6,139 bases of DNA, taken from CAZLGO01 sp964559295 (GTDB lineage Archaea; Methanobacteriota; Methanobacteria; Methanobacteriales; Methanobacteriaceae). Every line of letters starts with the position of its first letter. Positions within the stretch are counted from its first letter, which is position 1. Position numbers and translations under genes: made by a program. The stretch covers positions 1 through 6,139 of the forward strand of contig CAZLGO010000089.1 of assembly GCA_964559295.1 (NCBI GenBank), given 5' to 3'. Below are positions 1 through 6,092 of the stretch, piece by piece. The notes beneath the pieces are model-generated. The model was given only the letters and a program-made list of their open reading frames with translations, was not told the origin of the DNA and made no database searches.

Positions 1-22
1 ATCAAAATGAAGTTATAAGAAT

Positions 23-45
23 TCTCAGAAAATCTCAGAAAATCT
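23..45. repeat. 10-bp tandem repeat after the helicase gene, possible 3' end signal
   Basis: TCTCAGAAAA occurs at 23-32 and 33-42, followed by a partial TCT. In the transcribed (minus) direction it reads as repeated AGATTTTCTG, giving two short U-runs within 30 nt of the helicase stop codon. These may help termination. TTATAAG (13-19) and CTTATAA (51-57) form a weak flanking inverted repeat across it. Confidence 0.4.
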
Positions 46-51
46 AGCACC

Positions 52-3000
52 TTATAATTCTATTTTTACGTAATCTACATATACACGTAAGAAGTTTCTC
101 TTTGGCGTGAAATAAGAGTATCCGTATTTAAGTTTTCTTCTTTGAATATTTTCATCTATTTGTTTGATACCAGCATCAAGTTTTTCATATAGAACTTGTA
201 TTTTTTCCTCCATAATTGCTAAAGATTTAGTAGATTCTTCCCTAACTTTCTTATCCGAGTCTTTTAGAGATTTTCGAAGTGGTTTAGCTGCTTTAGTGTT
301 TCCTATTTGTCCAAGTGCTCGGGCTGCTCTCCATCTCACGGCGCTGTCTTCATCATTAAGAGCATTTATTAGACCATCTACAGCTATCTCATCTCCAATC
401 TGACCAAGAGCCTCTGCAGAAAGTTGTCGGACATAAATGTTACGATTGTTTAATGCGGAAATAAGTTCATTGACTGCAGGATTTCCAATTCTTATAAGTG
501 CATTTCTTGCAGCTCCTCTAAAATTAGGTTCTTTCCTACCTAACATCTGAACTAATGGTTTTACAGCCTTTTCATCGGCAATTTTTCCCAGGGCCGTGGC
601 TGCTGCTGGAGTTATAAATCTATCCGATCCTTTAGTAGCTTTTATAAGTGGACCAACGGCATTTTTACATCTCAAATTTCCTAGCTTATTAGCGGCTTTT
701 TTCTTTTCGAGGTCACTACCTGTCTTAAGTATTTTAATAAGCTCATTACATTCTCTAGAATCTTTTTTGAAAATCAGAATTTTTTCAGGACCAGAATAAC
801 CATATTCTTTTCTTATTGATTTGATCTTTTTAGTTAATTCCTTTAGATATGTATTTAACCATAATTCTGGGTTACCATCGTTTAGTTGGATCTTCCATAT
901 TTTATTTTGAAATTGAATTGATTTAACAGCATTGCATTGATAGTAAAAGTTAATGTTCCTTTTTAAAAATTTTTCCCACCACTTTAGGTCCCTGATACTC
1001 CATCTATCTAAGGTGTCTATTTTGTCCATGCTCGGGAAATCTGATAGTGGTTTTGGTAATGGTGTTTTATTATTGCGGAAATTGATATTTTGAGTACTTT
1101 TAGTTATGTTACAGATTTTACAGAGGGTTTGTAAGTTATCTTCTGAATTGTCCACTTCATAATATCTTGGTTTAATATGGTCGATTTCCAAATAACGCTT
1201 AGTGTCTTCTCCACAGCATAAACAACGATATCCATCTCTTTCTTTGATCTGCTGCTTTTCATCATCAGTTAATTTCAATCTACTTATAAGGTCTACTACA
1301 CATTGAGCAGCTTCTCTTACTTTGACATCATCATCTTTTGAGGCTATTTTTTCTATTAATTGAATTGTTTCTTTGTGTATTGTTTCTTCTAATCCCATAT
1401 CACCTAACGTTTCTAATGCACGAATTCTTTCTTTAGTATTTCCTTTTTTTAATTTTCGAATTAATTGTTTCTCTTTAGTTTCAATGGGCTTATTATAAAC
1501 ACTATCTTGTTCTAATATCCATTCTACACATGCGTTGTACTGGAATTTGAAAAGCTTGTAATTGTAATAAATTACTTTCCAATACCGATCTTCTCGTTTA
1601 TATTCTGTAGTTAGTTTTCTATGAATGGTTTGAGGGCCATAATCCATTTCTATGAAATTTTTAGCGATAGCATCTAAGTCATGGTACTTTCTCTCTTCAA
1701 ATTTAATGAATATTGGAGGTTCTTTCATGTTCTGGGCCATGTTACAGGCTATTTCGTAGATGTTTTTAGTTATATCTCCTACATATTTTTCAGTTTCAGG
1801 GAAGAAGTTTTCACACCATATTTCGATTCTATCCTTCTGTTCCTCAAATTCAACCGTTTCATCGTCAAAAACTGTTAAGTCCTCTTTCTCAAGATTTTTG
1901 ATCAGCTCTAAATAATTATTATACTCATTTTCAAAAACCATAACCAGACGGTCTACTTCTTCTGGATTACCTTCTTCATTAATTTCAGCTACAGTCACTT
2001 TAAACCAGCCAATAGGCATAAAAGTCAAAAATGGCCCCGGATTAATATTTTCGTTAGAATCTATCATATTTAATAAGCGCACTACTTCTCTACGAGAAAT
2101 GTCTATAGGTTCTTTTGTTTTGCCATGTTTTGGTTCTGGATCCCCTCTTTTAACAGCTTCCCAATTTTCTGCATCCCATACTGCCCAATTTATGGTTTTG
2201 TCCCAATCATCATGGAAAAAGACTAAATTAGCATTAAGTTTACCTCCAAATTTAGGGCCACGTAGAGCTCTTCCAACCATTTGAGTCATGAGAATTGTGC
2301 TGGTTGTTTGCCGAGTAATGAATACAGTGTCTAGATCCGGCACGTCAGTACCTTCAGTCAACATCTTAATATTTACAATTACATCTAGTTCGTTATTCCT
2401 AAACTTCTCTAAAACTTTTGCATTTCTTTCGTTGCCCATTTGATGATACATTACGTCAGCGGATATTCCTTGACTTGTTAATAGTGTGTTAATTGCGTCA
2501 CATTGATACCATCGGTCAGCAAAAATTATAGTTTTACCATAAATGTCCTTATTTTTGATATAAGTTTCTGCGATCCGTTTATTTCTTTTTATATTCTTGG
2601 CTAATTGTGTTACAATATGTGTAGGTAGGTCCGTTTTTGTATCGTCCCATTTTAGATATTCTCTTTCATCAAACTCAGGAGTGATTTCAGTCCCTGCTTC
2701 TTTAATGATTGGTTTAGCAAGTATTCCTTCAGCCATTAATTTTTCAATTGAAGTTTGATGGATGATTTTTTGTGGAAAAAGAATCTTAAACCATCCACGC
2801 TTTTTGATATCAGTAGTGGTGGGAGTAGCAGTTAACCCCATCAGATACATCTTCTGGAAGTATCTTCTCAGATCACAAATCAAATTTCTGTAACTAGGAG
2901 CAGGAGCATGATGAGCTTCGTCAAAAACAATGAATAATTTACCATTTGCAGATTTTAGGAAATCTTTAAGCTTAGGGTGTCGATTTTTATAAGCATTTGC

Positions 3001-3453
3001 TATGCTTTGCAACGTAGCAATTAAAACATCATCTTCAGGTTTTATTTGATTAATATTAAAGTGATCTGGTGCCCCAGAAACAACACGCACATTTAAAGTT
3101 TCTTTAGGTTCAGGTATCCATCCAACCTCATAACCTTCATCTATATCTTCTGATAAAGGGCCAAAACTGTAAAAAGCTTGTTCAAGTAAGTGATGAGTAT
3201 GCGCTAGCCATAAAATTTTGTAGTCCTTAGCAATAACATTTTTACAGAGGAATCTAACAGCGGTAAAAGTTTTTCCACTACCAGTAGGTAAAGCTATGAT
3301 TGCTCCGGATGGAAATTTTTTAGAATCAAACCATTTTTTGAGTTTTTCAATAGCTTCTTTTTGATGAGTAGCTTCAGGTTTCTTTGATGGATGTTTTCTA
3401 CATTTAATTAGGTCATATTCCCGATAAAAATCAGCTTTTTGTTTTTCATGCAT
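52..3453 (-). CDS. SF2 (ResIII-type) DEAH helicase fused to an HNH nuclease and HEAT repeats; putative defence effector
   Basis: A 1133-residue protein predicted to move on or unwind nucleic acid using ATP and to cut it. The helicase core spans about 25-415: HQ at 30-31 (Q-like), Walker A LPTGSGKT 55-62, motif Ia 81-93, DEAH 178-181, GLTATP 206-211, motif IV 308-316, motif V 361-378 and QMVGRALRGP 391-400 with arginine fingers R395 and R398. All core motifs look intact, and the layout matches the ResIII family of restriction-type helicases. Residues 420-655 are unassigned. A short HEAT block (about 660-727) leads into an HNH domain (741-786), then an aromatic-rich stretch (800-895), six HEAT repeats (901-1080) and a short coiled-coil/beta tail. 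There is no signal peptide or membrane segment, so it should be cytoplasmic. The ATG at 3453 has a strong Shine-Dalgarno. The gene stands alone, separated from pheT by a 546-bp gap. The domains are clear; the anti-phage or anti-plasmid role is inference, and a DNA repair role is the main alternative. Confidence 0.9.
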   Translation of the reverse strand: MHEKQKADFYREYDLIKCRKHPSKKPEATHQKEAIEKLKKWFDSKKFPSGAIIALPTGSGKTFTAVRFLCKNVIAKDYKILWLAHTHHLLEQAFYSFGPLSEDIDEGYEVGWIPEPKETLNVRVVSGAPDHFNINQIKPEDDVLIATLQSIANAYKNRHPKLKDFLKSANGKLFIVFDEAHHAPAPSYRNLICDLRRYFQKMYLMGLTATPTTTDIKKRGWFKILFPQKIIHQTSIEKLMAEGILAKPIIKEAGTEITPEFDEREYLKWDDTKTDLPTHIVTQLAKNIKRNKRIAETYIKNKDIYGKTIIFADRWYQCDAINTLLTSQGISADVMYHQMGNERNAKVLEKFRNNELDVIVNIKMLTEGTDVPDLDTVFITRQTTSTILMTQMVGRALRGPKFGGKLNANLVFFHDDWDKTINWAVWDAENWEAVKRGDPEPKHGKTKEPIDISRREVVRLLNMIDSNENINPGPFLTFMPIGWFKVTVAEINEEGNPEEVDRLVMVFENEYNNYLELIKNLEKEDLTVFDDETVEFEEQKDRIEIWCENFFPETEKYVGDITKNIYEIACNMAQNMKEPPIFIKFEERKYHDLDAIAKNFIEMDYGPQTIHRKLTTEYKREDRYWKVIYYNYKLFKFQYNACVEWILEQDSVYNKPIETKEKQLIRKLKKGNTKERIRALETLGDMGLEETIHKETIQLIEKIASKDDDVKVREAAQCVVDLISRLKLTDDEKQQIKERDGYRCLCCGEDTKRYLEIDHIKPRYYEVDNSEDNLQTLCKICNITKSTQNINFRNNKTPLPKPLSDFPSMDKIDTLDRWSIRDLKWWEKFLKRNINFYYQCNAVKSIQFQNKIWKIQLNDGNPELWLNTYLKELTKKIKSIRKEYGYSGPEKILIFKKDSRECNELIKILKTGSDLEKKKAANKLGNLRCKNAVGPLIKATKGSDRFITPAAATALGKIADEKAVKPLVQMLGRKEPNFRGAARNALIRIGNPAVNELISALNNRNIYVRQLSAEALGQIGDEIAVDGLINALNDEDSAVRWRAARALGQIGNTKAAKPLRKSLKDSDKKVREESTKSLAIMEEKIQVLYEKLDAGIKQIDENIQRRKLKYGYSYFTPKRNFLRVYVDYVKIEL
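214..753 (-). repeat. Six tandem HEAT (PBS-lyase-like) repeats, protein residues 901-1080
   Basis: Six units of about 30 residues begin near 901, 931, 961, 991, 1021 and 1052. Each has the pattern A-x-x-x-L-I-x-x-L ... V-R-x-x-A-A-x-A-L-G-x-I-G. ALGQIG occurs at 1015-1020 and again at 1046-1051, which shows the periodicity directly. Such repeats form an alpha-solenoid that usually binds a protein or nucleic acid partner. Here they probably provide target sensing or hold a substrate next to the HNH domain (inference). Confidence 0.85.
1096..1233 (-). other. HNH endonuclease domain (residues 741-786) inside the helicase protein
   Basis: Two Cys-x2-Cys pairs (C744/C747 and C778/C781) frame the zinc-binding part. 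Between them lies the first catalytic pair D758-H759 (motif IDHIKP), followed by N773 in DNLQTLC and N782 directly after the last cysteine, then K785. This is the usual zinc-stabilised HNH/McrA-like layout; an Asn in the third position (HNN form) is common in active members. All expected residues are present, so the nuclease is probably active. It sits between two HEAT blocks rather than at a terminus. Confidence 0.85.
1273..1476 (-). repeat. Short HEAT-like block before the HNH domain, residues 660-727
   Basis: About two degenerate HEAT-like helical hairpins: LIRKLKKGNTKERIRALETLG, then VKVREAAQCVVDLI. The RIRALETLG and VREAAQ patterns match the better-preserved C-terminal array. This block is separated from the C-terminal array by the HNH domain and about 100 residues of unassigned sequence, so HEAT-type sequence flanks the nuclease on both sides. 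Confidence 0.55.
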
Positions 3454-3461
3454 AAAAAAAA

Positions 3462-3467
3462 ACCTCC
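3462..3467 (-). promoter_or_regulatory. Shine-Dalgarno of the helicase gene with a T9 spacer
   Basis: GGAGGT on the minus strand, complementary to the archaeal 16S 3' end. A run of nine T (3454-3462, including the T of GGAGGT) separates GGAGG from the ATG at 3453. The spacing is near the optimum and fixes this ATG as the start. The homopolymer makes the spacing prone to slippage. Confidence 0.8.
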
Positions 3468-3536
3468 AGCCACATAGAAATGAATTTTAAAGATCAATAT
3501 ACTAACATTTAATAACAATAATATGATTCCTAAATT

Positions 3537-3551
3537 TATTTAAAATTTTCG
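3537..3551 (-). promoter_or_regulatory. Archaeal BRE/TATA promoter candidate for the helicase gene
   Basis: On the minus strand CGAAAA (BRE-like, 3551-3546) is followed by TTTTAAATA (3545-3537), a good match to the archaeal TATA consensus. Transcription would be expected to start about 25 nt downstream, near 3514, giving a leader of about 60 nt. A weaker alternative TATA lies in the TAGTATATTG stretch near 3495-3505, which would give a much shorter leader. AT-richness makes chance matches common. Confidence 0.5.
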
Positions 3552-3553
3552 CG

Positions 3554-3603
3554 TGAAACAAGGAAAAGATCATCGTTTCAATGAACGAGTTCAAAAATTG
3601 AAA
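3554..3603. promoter_or_regulatory. Inverted-repeat cluster just upstream of the helicase promoter; possible operator
   Basis: On the plus strand TGAAAC (3554-3559), GTTTCA (3575-3580) and TTGAAA (3598-3603) form alternating half-sites whose starts are 21 and 23 bp apart, about two helical turns. Inside the second pair, TGAAC (3582-3586) and GTTCA (3589-3593) form a perfect inner palindrome, so 3576-3603 folds as an 11-bp imperfect hairpin with a 4-nt bulge. The position directly before the TATA candidate suits a regulator site. Function is inferred only. Confidence 0.3.
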
Positions 3604-3699
3604 TTCATCTTTTTATTAAATCCGATTGTAGCCTTATTTTCTATTTTTTAAATTTATCAAGCTTAACGAAAATATAGCTATCTAAATTTCTAATCAGAG

Positions 3700-3732
3700 C
3701 TAAAACCCTTCCATACAATCCTGAACAATCAT
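3700..3732 (-). other. Ten-codon mini-ORF with a strong Shine-Dalgarno
   Basis: The frame MIVQDCMEGF and a TAG stop are preceded by GGAGGT (3736-3741), 3 nt before the ATG. The 10-nt block CTGGAGGTTT at 3734-3743 is identical to the one before the helicase gene (3460-3469). It could be a leader peptide or the start of a lost gene, but it lies well upstream of the likely helicase promoter. It also overlaps the possible remnant frame in a different phase. Translation is unproven. Confidence 0.15.
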
Positions 3733-3798
3733 TAAACCTCCAGTTAAACGAAGTTATCAAATCATATATCAAGTTGATGGTCAGTGCCCTGAATAACT

Positions 3799-3816
3799 AA
3801 TAAAATATAAAATAAA
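3799..3816 (-). terminator. T-rich tract, candidate archaeal terminator after pheT
   Basis: TTTATTTTATATTTTATT on the minus strand lies about 185 nt past the pheT stop. Euryarchaeal polymerase can terminate on T-rich tracts without a hairpin. A small stem (GCTC-AAAA-GAGC, 3854-3865) lies upstream but is not adjacent. No stronger terminator is visible closer to pheT. Confidence 0.25.
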
Positions 3817-3999
3817 CCCTCGGATTTTCGTCATTCGACTAAGTGTTGTAATTGCTCTTTTGAGCTTTAACCCAGCGATGTAATTGTGCTTAGTAAAACA
3901 TCAGACCGACGAATTTAAAGACTGATTTCCGTGTTTATAGGTGATTTTATTTAAGCTGAGCGATTTTATGCTAATCATGGTAGATGGAAAACCCCTTCA

Positions 4000-5661
4000 C
4001 TACAAAAATTCAACCTCAAAAGCAACAACCGGATATTCCAAATTGAAGTTTGTTATAACCTCAGGATGGATCTCTCCAAAAAAGCCTTCCAAAAAAACTT
4101 TCTTGGAAGTATCGTAAACACCCTCAACATATGCGCACCTTCCCTTTATAAATGATGGATGATCGTATGGTTTAATCTCCATTTTAAGCCCAAGATTTAA
4201 AAGAAGTGCATCTACAATTGATTTTATTTCTGTAAAATTTGCCTTTGAATGAATCACAGCACCTGATAGCTTTTTTACAGCTTTTGTACGTGTCTCAGCA
4301 TCTTCGTCTATCAATATGACATCTCCAACCTCAAAGATCTTTTGTGGTAGTTCTTCGTGTTTGTTGTCCTCTAAGAACTCCATTAAACCGTGTAATAGGT
4401 GCTTTCTTATCATCGTTCTATCCTGGGATATTGGTTGAGCTACAACCACCCTTTCATCCTCCAGGATCCTCATTTTTTTGTAATGCTGTTTTTCATCTGT
4501 AAGCATCAAGCTCATAATCTCATAAAAGCCCATACCTATTAGTATCTCCCGCAAAGTTCTATCAAATGCTTCTCCTTCATCCTCATGAGCTATAGTTGCA
4601 ACATCTGGTAATTTTGGCTTTATTTTATCGAAACAGTATCCTATAGCAATGTTTTCGATTATGTCTACTTCATGGAGAATGTCTATCCTGTATGCTGGTA
4701 CTGAAACTTGGATTGTCTCTTCTGTTTCAGCCTTAGCATCAAGTCTAACCCTTGAGAGCAGATCTACAACGTCAGATGCTCTAAGATCTACTCCAATGAT
4801 CTCTTTTGCATTTTTAAGCTTGACTTTCTTAATTTTTGGGCTAAGATCTGGCGTTTGAATTTTTTTGTCCACATAGACAATATCTAAGGTTTTTATTTTG
4901 CCACCAGCTTCAGCAAAAGAAGTTGCAATGATATTTAAGGCGTAATTTACAGCCTTCTCATCAGTTCCTGTAACTTCAATTAAAATGTTTTTTATATCTT
5001 CTGTGAGTTTGGTAAGTTCCCCATTTATTATGGGAGGCATTGATAATACTTCATCGTTTGAATCGACTATAAGTGGATATCTATCGAATTTTTCAACCAA
5101 ATGAGCATATTCTCGCCCTTTTTTGTGTCTTTTAAGAACCTCTCTTAGAGTCATCCTCTCATCACAATCAAGTGGTACAAAAGATACATCATCAGGATCC
5201 GAAGCTTTGTAGAAAAAAGGAGGACTCATAACATCTAAATTGTGAATTCCAATGGCAACTTTTTTTCGATCCCTTCCTATAACCCAGTGAAGGTCTTCTT
5301 GAAATTCCATGAGTTGTCTCAGCTTGTCTTCTCGGATCTTGATATTCTCAATTACACCGCATGCAACGTAGGGTCTTATATCCTTCAATTTAGGATCGAC
5401 TTTGATGCTCATACCAGATGCTTGTAGTGGATAGTTTGGCATGCCTCTTTCTATTCCTAAGAATCCCTTAAGGGTCCTTGCTATCCCCTCAACACTGAAA
5501 TGATCAGGGCGGTTTGGGAAGAATTCGACCTTTATTTTCTCATTATCATAATACTCTATATCACTTCCGATCATTGGAAGTAGTTCTATAAGCTTTTCTT
5601 TTTTGATTTTTCTCCCTAAAATCTCGTAGAGATCCTCATAACTAAAGGTTATAACAGGCAT
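4000..5661 (-). CDS. pheT: Phenylalanyl-tRNA synthetase beta subunit, archaeal type
   Basis: Beta chain of the alpha2-beta2 enzyme that charges tRNA-Phe with phenylalanine in the cytoplasm. The 553 residues fit the archaeal/eukaryotic form; bacterial PheT is about 800 residues because of an N-terminal EMAP/OB-type insert and a C-terminal FDX anticodon-binding domain, both missing here. The N-terminus MPVITFSYEDL and the VEFFPNRPDHFSVEGIAR segment (45-62) are family signatures. The B3/B4 editing region spans about 86-265, with IGRDRKKVAIGIHNLD at 128-143. The B5 domain (about 272-345) ends in RIDILHEVDIIENIAIGY (325-342), with D327, D333 and E336 as likely metal ligands. A catalytic-like core without the synthetase active site follows (360-553). 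The ATG at 5661 has GGAGG 8 nt upstream. The gene ends in tandem stops TAG TGA. Its partner pheS is not in the window. Confidence 0.97.
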   Translation of the reverse strand: MPVITFSYEDLYEILGRKIKKEKLIELLPMIGSDIEYYDNEKIKVEFFPNRPDHFSVEGIARTLKGFLGIERGMPNYPLQASGMSIKVDPKLKDIRPYVACGVIENIKIREDKLRQLMEFQEDLHWVIGRDRKKVAIGIHNLDVMSPPFFYKASDPDDVSFVPLDCDERMTLREVLKRHKKGREYAHLVEKFDRYPLIVDSNDEVLSMPPIINGELTKLTEDIKNILIEVTGTDEKAVNYALNIIATSFAEAGGKIKTLDIVYVDKKIQTPDLSPKIKKVKLKNAKEIIGVDLRASDVVDLLSRVRLDAKAETEETIQVSVPAYRIDILHEVDIIENIAIGYCFDKIKPKLPDVATIAHEDEGEAFDRTLREILIGMGFYEIMSLMLTDEKQHYKKMRILEDERVVVAQPISQDRTMIRKHLLHGLMEFLEDNKHEELPQKIFEVGDVILIDEDAETRTKAVKKLSGAVIHSKANFTEIKSIVDALLLNLGLKMEIKPYDHPSFIKGRCAYVEGVYDTSKKVFLEGFFGEIHPEVITNFNLEYPVVAFEVEFL

Positions 5662-5665
5662 ACGA

Positions 5666-6064
5666 TCATCCTCCTTGCAGTACCAATATGAAAAACAGTG
5701 ATTCGATGGTAAAATGTAGGGTTCTATGGTATATTGGCTTTAATTCAAGTCCAGAGAGTTGATGGTATACGTCTACTACAAAGTGAATTGCAGCACCCAA
5801 TACTCCTATCTCAAGGGATAAAAATACTACAGAAAGTACAATAAGGTGGAATATAGCCTCTAAAAACTCATGTATAAGCCAAAGCCTTATGTTTGAGATG
5901 ACGGTTCTTTGGATTATCCCTGCGGTTACGATATAAAAATCTAGGAGGATATTCCACATGATCCTTTTGTGGATCTCATCACTTATTGAAAGTACCACCG
6001 CAATATAAAACCATAAGATATCCATCCAATCACCATAAGGCTGTATCTTGATGAAGTGAACCAT
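5666..6064 (-). CDS. Small histidine-rich polytopic membrane protein, unknown function
   Basis: I do not recognise a named family. The 132-residue frame is hydrophobic, with about four to five membrane segments (roughly 15-28, 36-52, 61-83, 85-103 and 114-130) and no cleavable signal peptide. Polar residues sit in or beside these segments in a regular way: H65-E66, E69, H73, H94 with D98, H101, H113, H117 and E121. This pattern suggests a metal site and recalls membrane metal-dependent hydrolases of the YdjM/DUF457 kind, but the motif order differs, so I do not assign it. The stop lies 4 nt before pheT, indicating an operon. The start is uncertain: the ATG at 6064 has no ribosome-binding site, whereas the internal ATG at 6025 (Met14, giving 119 residues) follows GGTGAT by 3 nt and is probably the true start. 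The coordinates give the longest frame. Confidence 0.8.
   Translation of the reverse strand: MVHFIKIQPYGDWMDILWFYIAVVLSISDEIHKRIMWNILLDFYIVTAGIIQRTVISNIRLWLIHEFLEAIFHLIVLSVVFLSLEIGVLGAAIHFVVDVYHQLSGLELKPIYHRTLHFTIESLFFILVLQGG
5670..5676 (-). promoter_or_regulatory. pheT Shine-Dalgarno embedded in the end of the upstream gene
   Basis: AAGGAGG on the minus strand overlaps the final Gln-Gly-Gly codons of the membrane protein gene, whose TGA stop (5666-5668) lies 4 nt before the pheT ATG. Ribosomes ending the first gene can re-initiate at once on pheT, which points to translational coupling and cotranscription. Confidence 0.8.
6029..6034 (-). promoter_or_regulatory. Ribosome-binding site supporting the internal start at 6025
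   Basis: GGTGAT on the minus strand is complementary to the AUCACC of the archaeal 16S 3' end. It lies 3 nt before the ATG at 6025, which is the right register if the full GGAGGTGAT site is considered. No comparable site precedes the ATG at 6064. Confidence 0.55.
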
Positions 6065-6092
6065 TGGTATATCAGTTATTTAATTTAAAACC

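Larger units (their letters stand above)
3641..3900 (-). pseudogene. Possible decayed reading frame(s) in the pheT-helicase gap
   Basis: Two stop-bounded minus-strand frames overlap slightly: 3781-3900 (39 codons, containing KHNYIAGLKLKRAITTLSRM) and 3641-3796 (51 codons, containing SFNWRFNDCSGLYGRVLALI). One frameshift near 3784-3796 would join them into about 85 residues of protein-like composition. A stop codon at 3901-3903 separates the first from a further 25-codon ATG frame (3904-3978) in the same phase. None has a suitable start with a ribosome-binding site. I do not recognise the family. Open frames of this length can arise by chance in AT-rich DNA, so this is a weak call. Confidence 0.2.

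Noticed and set aside
164..2284. Plus-strand open frames of 61-79 codons inside the helicase gene (starting near 164, 596, 1681 and 2099)
   Set aside because: They are antisense to a clearly coding frame with intact domain motifs, have no ribosome-binding sites of note and show low-complexity hydrophobic compositions typical of reverse-complement shadows.
52..3453. Calling the large protein a known Type I/III restriction subunit (HsdR/Res) or Hachiman/DISARM helicase
   Set aside because: It shares the SF2 helicase core, but the PD-(D/E)XK nuclease of HsdR/Res is not seen, an HNH and HEAT array are present instead, and no partner genes of those systems are visible.
3575..3604. GTTTCAAT...ATTGAAAT resembling a CRISPR repeat end
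   Set aside because: Only one copy of the motif pair exists, with no spacer-repeat periodicity in the gap; better explained as an inverted repeat near a promoter.
3854..3865. GCTC-TTTT-GAGC mini-hairpin as an intrinsic terminator
   Set aside because: The stem is only 4 bp and the nearest T-rich tract on the minus strand is about 40 nt further on, so it does not form a normal hairpin-plus-U-tract.
3454..3999. tRNA or box C/D small RNA in the long gap
   Set aside because: No T-loop GTTCRANNC with a paired acceptor stem was found. The TGATGA/CTGA-like words present do not occur in a proper C-D'-C'-D arrangement.
4649..5427. Plus-strand open frames of 61-69 codons inside pheT
   Set aside because: They are antisense shadows of a conserved housekeeping gene; nothing suggests independent coding.
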